Source: Chloroflexota bacterium
GTDB lineage: Bacteria; Chloroflexota; Anaerolineae; Aggregatilineales; Phototrophicaceae
DNA: 63,924 bases
Assembly (NCBI GenBank): GCA_011525385.1
Contig: WTGF01000082.1
Span: 1-63,924 of the forward strand
Direction of reading: 5' to 3'
The position numbers and the translations under genes were made by a program. Position 1 is the stretch's first letter, and each line of letters opens with the position of its first letter. This document shows, piece by piece, positions 1 through 8,646 of this stretch. The notes beneath the pieces were generated by a model. The model was not told the origin of the DNA. It saw only the letters and a program-made list of their open reading frames with translations, and ran no database searches.

Positions 1-39
1 TGGCCGAGAAGATGGAGCCATGGCAACACTCATATGTTA

Positions 40-123
40 GTACCGGACAAGCCTTACAGCCGACTAGTATTTTGGAGTGCATTAGCATAACTTAGTTGGT
101 CCTACTGAGGGCACAGAGAGGAT
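40..123. repeat. Dispersed repeat, flank-type copy
   Basis: This stretch runs from a GGACAAGCC motif through CAGCCGACTA, TTTTGGAGTGCATTAG and a closing CTGAGGGCACAGAG. The same ordered motifs recur at 2647-2708 and 6453-6514, and in shorter form at 4920-4975, 25497-25540 and 55832-55880. It normally follows a GGGCGA...TCGCCCCTAC palindrome, so it is probably the right-hand part of a longer non-coding element. The palindrome itself is missing here. Confidence 0.7.
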
Positions 124-200
124 TTTATTGTTGGGATGGCACAGAAGTAGAACCAAGTTAAATGTTGAACATTTTGTGGACAGCTAAGGGAACGGGTTTC

Positions 201-225
201 GGGCGACCTGATAGGTCGCCCCTAC
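201..225. repeat. REP-like palindrome with CTAC tail
   Basis: Stem arms GGGCGACCT and AGGTCGCCC flank a three-base loop, followed by CCTAC. It is one of at least twelve copies in the window and is identical to those at 2623 and 33451. Confidence 0.8.
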
Positions 226-252
226 GGGTTTCGACGTGATGGAAGAGTTGTC

Positions 253-357
253 ATGAATCCTTCCGATATTCGCATTGGCTTTGTGCCGATCGGGCGTCCC
301 ACATTTGACCTGGATCTGGCGCGGGTGCTGGAGATGCCGATATTGGGATTACAATGA
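253..357 (+). pseudogene. N-terminal remnant of a fucose/arabinose isomerase-like gene
   Basis: A 34-codon frame starts with ATG five bases after a GGAAGAG ribosome-binding site and ends in TGA. Its beginning reads IRIGFVPIGRPTFDLDLA, which resembles the N-terminus of L-fucose/L-arabinose isomerase-family proteins as I remember them. After about 27 residues the resemblance stops and the frame terminates. An intact enzyme would be over 400 residues, so only the extreme 5' end survives, ending 75 bases before the downstream solute-binding protein gene. The assignment depends on a short motif and should be treated as probable only. It could also be an unrelated short peptide. Confidence 0.45.
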
Positions 358-432
358 AGGTAGGGCGGGCAATGTCGCCGCCTTCGGAAGCGGGACTTTG
401 TTCGTGAGTGTGCATATGTAGGGTGTAGTCTG

Positions 433-1701
433 ATGTTCAGAAAATTCGTCAAGTACCTATTTTCCATAACGATGGCGCTATGCATCGCCGCGATCGTTTC
501 GGCGCAAGAGATCGTCGAGCTTTCTTTCGCGTGGACGGAGGACGGCGTCGACAGCGCCGTCATGCGCGATTTACTGGACCGTTTTGAAGCCGCGAATCCG
601 GATATCCGGGTCAAACTGGATCTGCAGTCTGAAGCCGCGATTCGAGAAAGCCTGGAGTCGGGTCAAGCGCCGGACCTGGCGCGTCTGAGCGATGTGGCGG
701 CTTTTCGCGGCGCTTATCTTGACCTGCGCGCGCTGATGGCTGAGCCGGCCTTGCTAGAGGACAACTTCCATCCCGCTATCCTCGACGCTTTGCGAGGCGG
801 GTCGGATGATGCGGGTTTATATGGTTTCGCGGATCAGTTGAGCGTGACCGCGCCCTATATCAACATTAGCGCGTTTGCGGGGGCCGGGGTCGAGTTGCCC
901 AGCGCTGTGATGGAGGCGCCAAGCCTGGACGATTGGCTGGCCGCGCTGGAAGACGCCGCGGGGGCGACCGGCATCCCTTATCTGTTGTCGATTGACAATC
1001 GCGATCACCGCCTGGTTGGGCCGGCCATGCGCATGGGCGCGGTTTTCCTGGACGGCGACGGCAACCTGAGCTTGCCCGATGACAGCGGATTGCGATCCTT
1101 CCTGGGGCTGCTCAAGGGCTTGATGGACGAAGGCAAGGCGCCTGAGGATGTCTTACTCGGCACGGGCAGGTCGGAAGGCTATTTCGTCCGCGGCGACGCG
1201 CTGATGTACATCTGCGCCAGCGGAAAAGTGGCGAGCGTGGCGGGGCAAGTCGGCGAGGGTTTTGAGTGGGTAATCGCGCCGAATCCACATGGCGCGGCGG
1301 GCAAGACGGGATTCGCCTCGCTCAGCGCTGTGGTCGCTTTCGCGAGTAGCGAGCATCCGCAGGCGGTCGCGCGGGTTATCGAATACCTGCTGCAGCCGGC
1401 GGTTTACGCCGAGTATACGGCGCGGACGCTGACGATTCCGGCGCATTTGGCTGTGATTGAAGCGGGTGTGGCATACGACACTGATGATGAGACTGTTAAG
1501 GCGGCGCTGAAGGCTTTCGCGCGCGGCGTGCCGGATTTGCAAGATCAGGCGATCCTGTTCGACGCGCATCCGCTGGCGTCGGCGTATTATGAAGCGTCGA
1601 ACGCTAGTTTGCAGCCTTATTTCGCCGGGGAGTTGACGCTGGACGAGGGGCTGGCGGCGCTGCGCGCGGGTCTTGATGAGGCTGCTGATATGAGCGGCTA
1701 G
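433..1701 (+). CDS. ABC transporter substrate-binding protein (family 1, sugar type)
   Basis: A 422-residue extracellular solute-binding protein. The N-terminus has lysines and arginine followed by a hydrophobic segment and an SAQ cleavage-like site at about residues 22-26, so it is predicted to be exported. The mature part opens with the ELSFAW strand, followed by a helix ending in EAANPDI, the usual first lobe of carbohydrate-binding proteins that feed MalFG-type permeases. No permease or ATPase lies next to it; the only MalFG-type permease genes in the window are at the far right end. The ligand cannot be deduced, but the GH4 and altronate-dehydratase genes downstream make a sugar or uronate plausible. 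A convergent membrane protein gene ends 7 bases after its stop. Confidence 0.85.
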   Translation: MFRKFVKYLFSITMALCIAAIVSAQEIVELSFAWTEDGVDSAVMRDLLDRFEAANPDIRVKLDLQSEAAIRESLESGQAPDLARLSDVAAFRGAYLDLRALMAEPALLEDNFHPAILDALRGGSDDAGLYGFADQLSVTAPYINISAFAGAGVELPSAVMEAPSLDDWLAALEDAAGATGIPYLLSIDNRDHRLVGPAMRMGAVFLDGDGNLSLPDDSGLRSFLGLLKGLMDEGKAPEDVLLGTGRSEGYFVRGDALMYICASGKVASVAGQVGEGFEWVIAPNPHGAAGKTGFASLSAVVAFASSEHPQAVARVIEYLLQPAVYAEYTARTLTIPAHLAVIEAGVAYDTDDETVKAALKAFARGVPDLQDQAILFDAHPLASAYYEASNASLQPYFAGELTLDEGLAALRAGLDEAADMSG

Positions 1702-1707
1702 TTTTGC

Positions 1708-2394
1708 TTAAGCTGGAGGCGCTTGCTTCGGCTGGCCCTCGCAAACGAGGTAATAGAGGACGAAGCCCATGATGGCGGGCGGGAGAGCCCAATCCACGAT
1801 ATCGAATATGCTAAATAATAGTTTGTAGTCCGAAAACGGCATATTTCCGGTCTGACCGACAGTTGAGACAAGCGCTTGCGTGAAGATGCCCTGCTCCTCG
1901 AGGAAGACGGAGAACAAGGCGGCGGCGGCAATCACGAGCAGCCAGAGACCGTGCAAGCGAAATCTTTTCCTCAGCGCAAACCATTGGAAGAAATCGGGCA
2001 TAAACCAAAACAGCGTCCACATAGCGATATCAATCAAAACGGCAATGCCCGCGTCGGGCGCCAGGTTGGGCATGGGGTCCCAAAGGCCGGGGGAACCGGG
2101 CATCGATAAGGCGGTTGCGATTAGAGAGTTGCTGAGAATCGCAAAAACTACACCAAGAAGGGTGAGCGTGATCCAGTGCCGCAGGTTAACCCGCAAGTGG
2201 CGGCGTACCCAAAAGAACTGAAATGTTGCAAGCAGAGCAAAATACGCAAAGGCGTACGAGAAAAAGCCCAGCGGCCAAATGTGGGTGTCAATAAAAACGG
2301 GCAACTCTGAAGCAGCAACCCAAGCCAGTGCCCATCCGATGATAAATATGTATTTGTTGGGCTTTGTGCGGGGCTCTGCGTTTTTCTTTGGCAT
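1708..2394 (-). CDS. Hypothetical multipass membrane protein
   Basis: I do not recognise this 228-residue protein. After a short polar, lysine-rich start it has about six hydrophobic segments, roughly at residues 16-33, 42-60, 74-95, 112-132, 145-163 and 190-215, several rich in Trp and Phe. The C-terminal tail is short and polar. It has no obvious catalytic motif, cofactor site or soluble domain. It is transcribed convergently with the binding-protein gene and stands alone, so context gives no function. Codon usage looks less GC-biased than that of its neighbours. Confidence 0.7.
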   Translation of the reverse strand: MPKKNAEPRTKPNKYIFIIGWALAWVAASELPVFIDTHIWPLGFFSYAFAYFALLATFQFFWVRRHLRVNLRHWITLTLLGVVFAILSNSLIATALSMPGSPGLWDPMPNLAPDAGIAVLIDIAMWTLFWFMPDFFQWFALRKRFRLHGLWLLVIAAAALFSVFLEEQGIFTQALVSTVGQTGNMPFSDYKLLFSIFDIVDWALPPAIMGFVLYYLVCEGQPKQAPPA

Positions 2395-2529
2395 CAGATT
2401 TCCTATTTAGACTCCGCCTAAGCGTATCACATAAACCTGGCAAAATGTAGAGGCGGCTGGTGGTCAGTGTCGGCGGTCAGTGTCTACGCGACCCGCTGAG
2501 CCGCCCGTTTTCATTGATCTTCTATTCGC

Positions 2530-2554
2530 GGGCGTTTCAGCGAAACGCCCCTAC
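2530..2554. repeat. REP-like palindrome, TTT-arm variant
   Basis: Stem arms GGGCGTTTC and GAAACGCCC, followed by CCTAC. Compared with the common copy, both arms have changed in matching positions, so pairing is kept. Confidence 0.75.
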
Positions 2555-2622
2555 AGATCGCTACTTTTGAAGAATCTGCATTACTTTCTTGGTTTTACTG
2601 AGAGCACAGAGGTGACTGTTTC

Positions 2623-2708
2623 GGGCGACCTGATAGGTCGCCCCTACAGCCGACTATTATTTTGGAGTGCATTAGCATAACCTAGTTGGTCCTACTGAGG
2701 GCACAGAG
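2623..2708. repeat. REP-like palindrome plus full right-hand flank
   Basis: The palindrome at 2623-2647 is followed by the flank motifs CAGCCGACTATTATTTTGG, CATTAGCATAAC and CTGAGGGCACAGAG. The flank nearly matches 58-123. The 503-base gap 2395-2897 holds this element and the palindrome at 2530; I see no gene in it. Confidence 0.75.
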
Positions 2709-2897
2709 ATTTCATTTTTTGATTACACGGAAACATTATGCCCTCGGTATTCACCACTCCCCCCAAGCAAGCGCCAAATGGGACAAGTTTCGCAGAGCGT
2801 GTTAAACTTCGAAAAGTCGGTTTAGCGGCGAAGTCGGTTCGTTTCGCGGGCCAGGCGGCTGCGGGAGCCGGTTAATAAGGCGGGCGCGGCAGGATTT

Positions 2898-4307
2898 ATG
2901 CGGGACAGGCCACCCAAGATCGTTGTGATCGGCGCGGGCAGCGCGATATTTGGGCTGGGCGCGCTTTCCACAATCATACAGCATCCGGCCATGAGAGGCG
3001 CGGAACTGGGGCTCTGCGATATCAACGGCGAGGGTTTGCGGGTCATTCATCAGTTGGCTGAGAAGATGAACCGGGCCTGGGCGGCTGAGATCCGCATCAG
3101 CAGTTCGACTGAGCGCCGCGACTTGCTGCCCGATGCCGATTTCGTGCTGGTCTCGATCCAGGTGGGGCAGCGCGAGGGCGTTTGGGAGCTGGACTGGCGC
3201 ATCCCGCTGCGGCATGGCGTTCGGCAGCCTTACGCGGAAAATGGCGGGCCTGGCTCCTTCGCGCACACGGCGCGCAACCTGCCGCCGATCATGGCGATCG
3301 CGCGGGATATGGAGGAACTCTGCCCGGAAGCCTGGTATCTCAATCTGGTTAATCCGCTGATTCGCTTGACGACGGCTGTGCATCGCTATAGCAAAATCAA
3401 GGTTGTGGGTTTGTGCCATCAGTTGCTTTGGGGTTATGCCATGGCGGCGACGGTGCTGGCGGATCGCTGGGGCATCCAGGTTCCGGATGGATTCCACGTC
3501 CACACCGATGCCTCCAACATAGCGGCTTTTCTGTCTGTGGCGCGGGAAGCGGTGAGGCATCTGGAGATCAAGGCGGCGGGCATCAATCATTTTTCCTGGG
3601 TTTACGAGATAAGGGACAAAGAAACGGGCGAAGATCTCTACCCGGAATTGCGCGAGCGTTGGTTGAAGGATTTCCGCGAAGACTTTGAACCGCTGAGCCG
3701 CGAGATCTTCGCGATTTATGGCTTGATGCCGACGGCGGGCGACAGTCATATGTGCGAGTATCTGCCCTGGGTCAGCGATCTGCTGCACAAACCCTGGGAA
3801 AAGTATCAGCTCAAACTGCAGAACTGGGACGGCAACCGGGCGCGCCGGGCTCATCGGCGCAAGCTGGCGCGCGATATCGTGGCGGGCCACGCTGATGTCG
3901 ATGACCTGCGCGATCTCAGCCGCCATGGGATGCTGGACGAAGGCATCCCGGAAATGATCGAGGCGGCACATTATGATCGGGCGCGTCGGCATCAGCAGCT
4001 CAATCTGCCGAATCGGGGCAGTATTCCCAATCTGCCGGAGGGCGCTATCGTTGAGGCGCCGGGCCTGATTGACGGAGACGGGTTTCGCGGCGAGCGCATG
4101 CCGCCGCTGCCGGCTGGCATTGCTGAATTGTGCCGGCGGGAGCTGGCGCTGAGCGAGCTGACTGTTGAAGCGGCTTTTAGGGGAGACCGGGAGTTGGCGC
4201 TGCAGGCGATATTGCTGGATCCGATGGTGACGGATATTGACAGCGGGCGCGCTATCCTGGATGATTTGCTGGAGGAGTTTGCGGCGTATCTGCCGCAGTT
4301 CAGTTGA
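2898..4307 (+). CDS. GH4-family glycosidase (alpha-galacturonidase/alpha-glucosidase type)
   Basis: A 469-residue member of glycoside hydrolase family 4, enzymes that use NAD+ and a divalent metal in a redox-assisted elimination mechanism. The N-terminal Rossmann fingerprint GAGSAIFG is at about residues 13-20, and the metal-site segments GLCHQL (about 172) and GINHF (about 230) are both present. Length is normal for the family. Substrate is uncertain: GH4 includes alpha-glucosidases, alpha-galactosidases, 6-phospho-glycosidases and alpha-galacturonidases. The altronate-dehydratase-type genes directly downstream favour a uronide substrate. The start ATG follows an AGGA. Its last codons run close to the next gene, whose ATG lies 29 bases beyond this stop, indicating cotranscription. 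Confidence 0.85.
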   Translation: MRDRPPKIVVIGAGSAIFGLGALSTIIQHPAMRGAELGLCDINGEGLRVIHQLAEKMNRAWAAEIRISSSTERRDLLPDADFVLVSIQVGQREGVWELDWRIPLRHGVRQPYAENGGPGSFAHTARNLPPIMAIARDMEELCPEAWYLNLVNPLIRLTTAVHRYSKIKVVGLCHQLLWGYAMAATVLADRWGIQVPDGFHVHTDASNIAAFLSVAREAVRHLEIKAAGINHFSWVYEIRDKETGEDLYPELRERWLKDFREDFEPLSREIFAIYGLMPTAGDSHMCEYLPWVSDLLHKPWEKYQLKLQNWDGNRARRAHRRKLARDIVAGHADVDDLRDLSRHGMLDEGIPEMIEAAHYDRARRHQQLNLPNRGSIPNLPEGAIVEAPGLIDGDGFRGERMPPLPAGIAELCRRELALSELTVEAAFRGDRELALQAILLDPMVTDIDSGRAILDDLLEEFAAYLPQFS

Positions 4308-4336
4308 GAGATCTGTGCGGCATGGGAAGGGATGGC

Positions 4337-4651
4337 ATGAAAAAAGTATTCGTAGTTTACGCCACCGACAACGTGGGCACTGTTGTGCTGGAGCCGATAG
4401 CGGCCGGCGATCACGTGATCTGCAACGGCGAGCGCCGGGATATCGAGATTGTGGCGCATGAGGACATCGCCTACGGGCACAAGATCGCGCTGATGGACAT
4501 CGCCGAGGGGGATACCGTTCTCAAATACGGCTTGAGCATCGGCTCGGCCAGTTGTGATATCAGAGCGGGGGATCATGTGCATACGCACAATGTGGAGAGC
4601 AATCGCGGGCGCGGCGACCTGGCGGAACGGGGCGCGGTAGGCGCGGAATGA
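4337..4651 (+). CDS. SAF-domain subunit of a UxaA-family dehydratase
   Basis: A protein of 104 residues corresponding to the small N-terminal SAF domain of altronate/galactarate dehydratases, encoded separately from the catalytic part. The fold is visible in the run DNVGTVVLEPIAAGD, the ITV-like strand around residue 40 and the GHKIALMDIAEGD turn, which is typical of UxaA small subunits. I placed the start at the ATG preceding KKVFVVYAT because a GGGAAGGG ribosome-binding site precedes it; an upstream ATG at 4304 overlaps the GH4 stop. The partner large subunit begins at 5040. Related pairs include (2R)-sulfolactate sulfo-lyase SuyAB, so a sulfonate substrate is an alternative. Confidence 0.85.
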   Translation: MKKVFVVYATDNVGTVVLEPIAAGDHVICNGERRDIEIVAHEDIAYGHKIALMDIAEGDTVLKYGLSIGSASCDIRAGDHVHTHNVESNRGRGDLAERGAVGAE

Positions 4652-4765
4652 TTTGGGGGAATCTGCCACAGAGATACAGAGGCAAAACCAAGAAAGTGAT
4701 GCAAGTTTTGCTAATGGAACGATTTGTAAGGCTTGTCCGGTACTGGGTCATGCTGACGCGCTTTT

Positions 4766-4928
4766 TTCACCCCCATCCCCCGGCCCCTTCCCCCATCAAG
4801 AGGGAAGGGGAGCTAAGCTTTGCGGAATTCGTAATAATTTGTTGATTTTCGCAAGAATCGTCTCCTTTTTTGTTTGTTTCGGTGTTGTTCTTGTTAACTG
4901 TGAGTAAGACGTGTAGTAGCGGACAAGG
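4766..4928. repeat. Long dispersed repeat, copy A (C-rich hairpin element)
   Basis: This non-coding element starts with CCCCCATCCCCCGGCCCC, forms a C-run/G-run hairpin (CCCCTTCCCC against GGGAAGGGG), continues with GTAATAATTTGTTGATTTTC and ends in GTAGCGGACAAG. A second copy with the same order of motifs is at 19385-19549. It occupies most of the 388-base gap between the two dehydratase subunit genes. Confidence 0.75.
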
Positions 4929-5039
4929 CTCGCCTTTTTGCGTGACTTACTTGGACTTACTGAGGGCACAGAGGATTTCAACCGAAATGGATACACTTCC
5001 TGATTTGCAGAGAGATTCAAGTTTCTGGAGAAAATGCTA

Positions 5040-6212
5040 ATGTCTGAATTCATGGGTTATCACCGTCCGAACGGTGATGTCGGGATACGCAATCATCTGT
5101 TGATTTTGTCGGGAACGGTCTACGCAAACGGCGTTGTGGAGCGCGTGGCGGATACGATCCAGGGCGCGGTGCCCATCGTGCATGCCAACGGCCGCTGCCA
5201 GGTAGCGCCGGACTTGCGCGTCACGCGGCGCTTTCTGGCGGGCACGGCGATGAATCCCAATGTCGGCGGGGTTGTCATCATCGATCATTTCAAGGAAGAG
5301 GGCATGACGGCGGAAGACTTGGCCGATGATATCGCGCCAACTGGCAAGCTGATCGCCACAGTCAATATCCGCGGCGATGGCGGGTTTATCAGCGCGATCG
5401 AGAAGGCGACGCGCTACGCGCAGGACTTCGCGCGGCAGATCAGCCTGTATCAACGCGAAGCGGCGCCGATGAGCAAGATTCTCTTCGGCACCGAATGCGG
5501 CACCTCGGATACCACGTCCGGTTTGGGGAGCAACCCGGCTAACGGTCTGGCCGGCGAGATCTTGATCGCGCAGGGCGGTCGCATGTTGATGGCGGAATGC
5601 ACCGAGTGGATGGGCTGTGAAAACTGGCTGACGGAGAAAGCGGCCAGTCCGGCCGTTGCCGAAGCGATTGTGGCCGGCGTCCAGCATATGGAAGGCCGCG
5701 CCCTGGCCAGCGGCGAGGACATCCGCGGTTCCCAGCCCACGGGCGACAACATGGCGGGCGGCCTGACGACTATCGAAGAAAAGTCCATGGGCGCTGTTAA
5801 GAAAATCGGCGACAGTCCCATCATCGAATATCTGGAAATCGGCGAGGCGCCGACCAGGACTGATCCCGGCAATTACGTCATGTACGGGCCGGGCATGGGG
5901 GCGGAAAGCATCAGCAGCATGGCGGCGGCCGGCTGCCAGGTGCTGACCTTCTGCACCGGCGGCGGGCATACCTCCAACCATCCCGTCATGCCGACCATCA
6001 AGGTGACGGCCAATCGCCAATCATTTGAGTTGATGCGCGACACGGTCGATGTCGACGTCAGTGGCGTTTTTCAGGACGAGATCAGCTTGGGGGAAGCGGG
6101 ACGGATTGTCTACGATGAAGTGGAGCGGGTCTGCAACGGCTATTTGACCAAGTCCGAGGCGCTGCGCGACAATAACAGTTTCGCGATCCATCGGGTGGGA
6201 CCGAGTGTTTAG
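5040..6212 (+). CDS. UxaA-family dehydratase large subunit (altronate/galactarate/sulfolactate type)
   Basis: A 390-residue catalytic subunit of the UxaA family, which eliminates water (altronate, galactarate) or sulfite (sulfolactate) from a 2-hydroxy acid using a metal or iron-sulfur site. Family hallmarks are the opening GYHRPNGDVGIRNHLL (about residues 6-21), the cysteine segment ECGTSDTTSGLGSNPA at about 150, an MAECTEWMGCE segment near 183 and the C-terminal FCTGGGHTS. The N-terminal SAF domain is absent and is encoded by the small gene at 4337. Two ATGs are possible; the one at 5040 is nine bases from a GGAG site, the one at 5034 only three. Substrate is inferred from context only. Confidence 0.85.
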   Translation: MSEFMGYHRPNGDVGIRNHLLILSGTVYANGVVERVADTIQGAVPIVHANGRCQVAPDLRVTRRFLAGTAMNPNVGGVVIIDHFKEEGMTAEDLADDIAPTGKLIATVNIRGDGGFISAIEKATRYAQDFARQISLYQREAAPMSKILFGTECGTSDTTSGLGSNPANGLAGEILIAQGGRMLMAECTEWMGCENWLTEKAASPAVAEAIVAGVQHMEGRALASGEDIRGSQPTGDNMAGGLTTIEEKSMGAVKKIGDSPIIEYLEIGEAPTRTDPGNYVMYGPGMGAESISSMAAAGCQVLTFCTGGGHTSNHPVMPTIKVTANRQSFELMRDTVDVDVSGVFQDEISLGEAGRIVYDEVERVCNGYLTKSEALRDNNSFAIHRVGPSV

Positions 6213-6806
6213 CGCCCTCACCCCAAGCTCCTTTCGAAGGTCAGCGTCGGCGGTAGATTAGGTGATTTTCGGGCGAGTGATAGGTCGCGTGGATATGGCC
6301 CGTTGCGGGTTCAGTACGGGGGATTCACCACAGAGGCACAGAAGTAATCGAAAGTAAGTCATGCAAAAGATTGCAGGGTCAATATAGGGGCAAATCGTGG
6401 CTCGCCCGGCGTTCCGGAAAGGTTATGCGGGCGACCCAATGGGTCGCCCCTACCGCCGACTTTTATTTTCGAGTGCATTAGCATGACTTACCTGGTTTTA
6501 CTGAGGGCACAGAGGGGACTGTTTCGGGCGACCTAATAGGTCGCGTGGATATGGCCCGTTGCGGGTTCAGTACGGGGGATTCACCACAGAGGCACAGAGA
6601 GCACAGAGGAGTATGTTTCGGGCGACCTGATAGGTCGCCCTACAATTTTCGCCATAAAAGAACGTTGTAGGGGTCAGGGCGCGTAGGTCGCGTAGACACT
6701 GACCGCCGACACAGCCCTACGCTATTAGCTGACCCGTCGCTGTCGCTTCAAACATGTGCGCTCCTCAGCCCACAGGGAGGGGAGCCATTCCAAGGATGAG
6801 AATAGC
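6213..6806. repeat. Repeat-dense spacer with several palindrome copies
   Basis: This 594-base spacer holds a complete palindrome at 6429-6453 (arms GGGCGACCC and GGGTCGCCC), its flank to about 6514, a degenerate copy near 6526 and another at 6620-6643. A block including GGATATGGCCCGTTGCGGG and GGGGGATTCACCACAGAGG occurs twice, at about 6290 and 6545, so part of the spacer is itself tandemly duplicated. No gene seen. Confidence 0.7.
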
Positions 6807-8069
6807 GTGAAGTTAGAGATTCCCTATGGCACGGGCAAAGTTAGCGCTGAGCTACCCGAGGGTCGCGCGGTTGAGTTTGTGTTGCCGCGGGCGCAGCCAG
6901 CGGCGGAGGATCCGGCTGCTGCTGTTATGGCGGCGGTGTATAAGCCGCTGGGCGATGTGAAACCGCCGCGGGCCGGGCAGAGGGTCGCCATCGCCATCAA
7001 TGACCGGACGCGTCCCGTACCGCATGAGCATTTGCTGCCGCCGGTGTTGGGCGGGATGCGTCATGCTGGCGTCCGCGATGAAGATGTGCTGTTTATCATC
7101 GCGACGGGGGCGCATCCGCAAATGGGACCGGAGGAGTACCGGGCGATCTTGCCGGAGGATGTGCTGGAGAGCTATCGTGTCGTCTGCCACGATGCGGCTG
7201 ACGAGGCGAAACTGAGGCATCTTGGCGAGACAGCGCGCGGCAGTCCGGTATTCATTAACAGCGACTATATGGCGGCTGATTACCGCGTTGTGATCGGCAA
7301 TATCGAAGCGCATCAGTTTCAGGGTTTCTCCGGCGGCGTCAAAAGCGCGGCGATTGGCTTGGCCGGCGCGGAGACGATCAATCACAACCACGCCATGATG
7401 AGCCATCCGATGGCAAAGCTGGGCATATACGAAGAGAATCCGGCGCGGCAGGATGTGGAAGAGATCGGGCGCATGATCGGCATTGATTTCGCCGTGAATG
7501 CCATCCTCAGCCCGGAAAAGCGGATCATCAAGGCGCTGGCCGGGGATCCCGAGGCGATCATGCAGCGGGGAATCCCGGAAGTACGCAGGATTGCTCAGGC
7601 GCCGGTGGCAGCGCCGTTCGATCTGATGATCGCGTCGCCGGGCGGTCATCCCAAGGACATCAACATATATCAGTCGCAAAAGGGCTTGGCGCATGCGGCG
7701 TCGGTGACTAAGACGGGCGGGTCGCTGATCTTGTGCGCAGCCTGCCCGGGCGGCAGCGGCAGCGCGGACTATGAAAGCTGGATGATGCAGCCGGGGATTC
7801 GCAGCCATCAGGATGTTTTGGATAAGTTTGCGGGCGAGGAATTTCTTGTGGGGCGGCACAAGGCGTTTCAAATTGCGCGCGATGCGGCGCGGGTGCATAC
7901 GACGCTGGTGTCCGAGTTGGATGGTGATTTTGTGCGGGAATTGTTGCTGGAGCCGGGGGCGGATTTGCAAAGTGCGATTGATTGCGCGTTGGCAGAATTG
8001 CCGAGGGAGGCGCGGATTGGGGTGATGCCGGCGGCAAATGCGACGATGCCGGTGTTGGATGCTAGATAG
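6807..8069 (+). CDS. LarA-like nickel-pincer racemase family protein (DUF2088)
   Basis: A 420-residue protein of the lactate racemase LarA family. LarA interconverts 2-hydroxy acid stereoisomers with a covalently bound nickel-pincer nucleotide. Visible family features are the NDRTRPVP motif near residue 65, a histidine in AHQFQGFSGG (about 168), the pincer-attachment lysine in GGVKS (about 177) and the following histidine pair NHNH (about 192), so the cofactor site looks complete. I chose the GTG at 6807 because AAGGA precedes it and the protein then begins with the family-like KLEIPYG. LarB/LarC/LarE cofactor genes are not in the window. Substrate is probably a sugar acid or other 2-hydroxy acid, given the dehydratase genes upstream. 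Confidence 0.8.
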   Translation: MKLEIPYGTGKVSAELPEGRAVEFVLPRAQPAAEDPAAAVMAAVYKPLGDVKPPRAGQRVAIAINDRTRPVPHEHLLPPVLGGMRHAGVRDEDVLFIIATGAHPQMGPEEYRAILPEDVLESYRVVCHDAADEAKLRHLGETARGSPVFINSDYMAADYRVVIGNIEAHQFQGFSGGVKSAAIGLAGAETINHNHAMMSHPMAKLGIYEENPARQDVEEIGRMIGIDFAVNAILSPEKRIIKALAGDPEAIMQRGIPEVRRIAQAPVAAPFDLMIASPGGHPKDINIYQSQKGLAHAASVTKTGGSLILCAACPGGSGSADYESWMMQPGIRSHQDVLDKFAGEEFLVGRHKAFQIARDAARVHTTLVSELDGDFVRELLLEPGADLQSAIDCALAELPREARIGVMPAANATMPVLDAR

Positions 8070-8199
8070 CTGCCGCAGACGGACAACGATTTCATTGAGC
8101 ACTTCCTGTTCTTCATTATATCGTGCTACCATACCCTGCATGGAACAGTTCTTGCGCTTGGCGGCGGGAGAGCCAAAGTAGCTGTGAAAGGTTTCCAGC

Positions 8200-8646
8200 T
8201 TGGCTGATGTCAATATACCTCAACACGAGGCCGATGCTTTGCTCGCAATGGAGAAACATCGCCTAAGCGATCGTTTGTGCGTGCTTCCGACTGGCGGTCG
8301 AAAGGAAGTCATTGATCTTATCTCCGCCGACAGACGTGAACGATTCATTCTGGACTTATATCGTGGACGTAGAAAACAGCGCAAATTTACGTTCCAAAAT
8401 CGCGCGCGGCAAAACATCAGGCTTGTTCGTCTTGACCTGCATGGACGGCATACGAATCCTGACGGCGAAGTTTTTATGAGTTCCCATTTACATGTGTACC
8501 GCGAAGGATGTGGTTTGAGTTGGGCTGAACCCGTTCCAAGTGACCTATTCACAGACCTCGACGACACTTGGAAGACATTGCATGAATTCATGCGCTACTG
8601 CAACATTGTTGAGCCTCCTAGATTTCAGCGAGACTTGTTCACATGA
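8200..8646 (+). CDS. Small DUF6978-like protein, first gene of a coupled pair
   Basis: A 148-residue soluble, basic protein. I associate it, with moderate confidence, with the DUF6978 family, which I recall beside DUF1828 proteins. It has an N-terminal helical start (HEADALLAMEKH), a central KxRKFTFQNRARQ segment, then LVRLDLHGRHTNPDG and a histidine-containing SSHLHVYREG region, and ends in RFQRDLF. The HTNPDG and HLHVY elements could be a metal or nucleic-acid site, but that is inference. The start is a TTG after GAAAGG. The stop overlaps the next start as ATGA, so the two are translationally coupled. Confidence 0.65.
   Translation: MADVNIPQHEADALLAMEKHRLSDRLCVLPTGGRKEVIDLISADRRERFILDLYRGRRKQRKFTFQNRARQNIRLVRLDLHGRHTNPDGEVFMSSHLHVYREGCGLSWAEPVPSDLFTDLDDTWKTLHEFMRYCNIVEPPRFQRDLFT

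Noticed and set aside
2802..3992. Long open frame antisense to the GH4 gene
   Set aside because: Arg/His/Gln-rich translation without any family motif; it mirrors a well-supported gene and is a GC-bias shadow. Similar antisense frames over malate synthase, the fusion protein, M16 and mmsA were rejected for the same reason.
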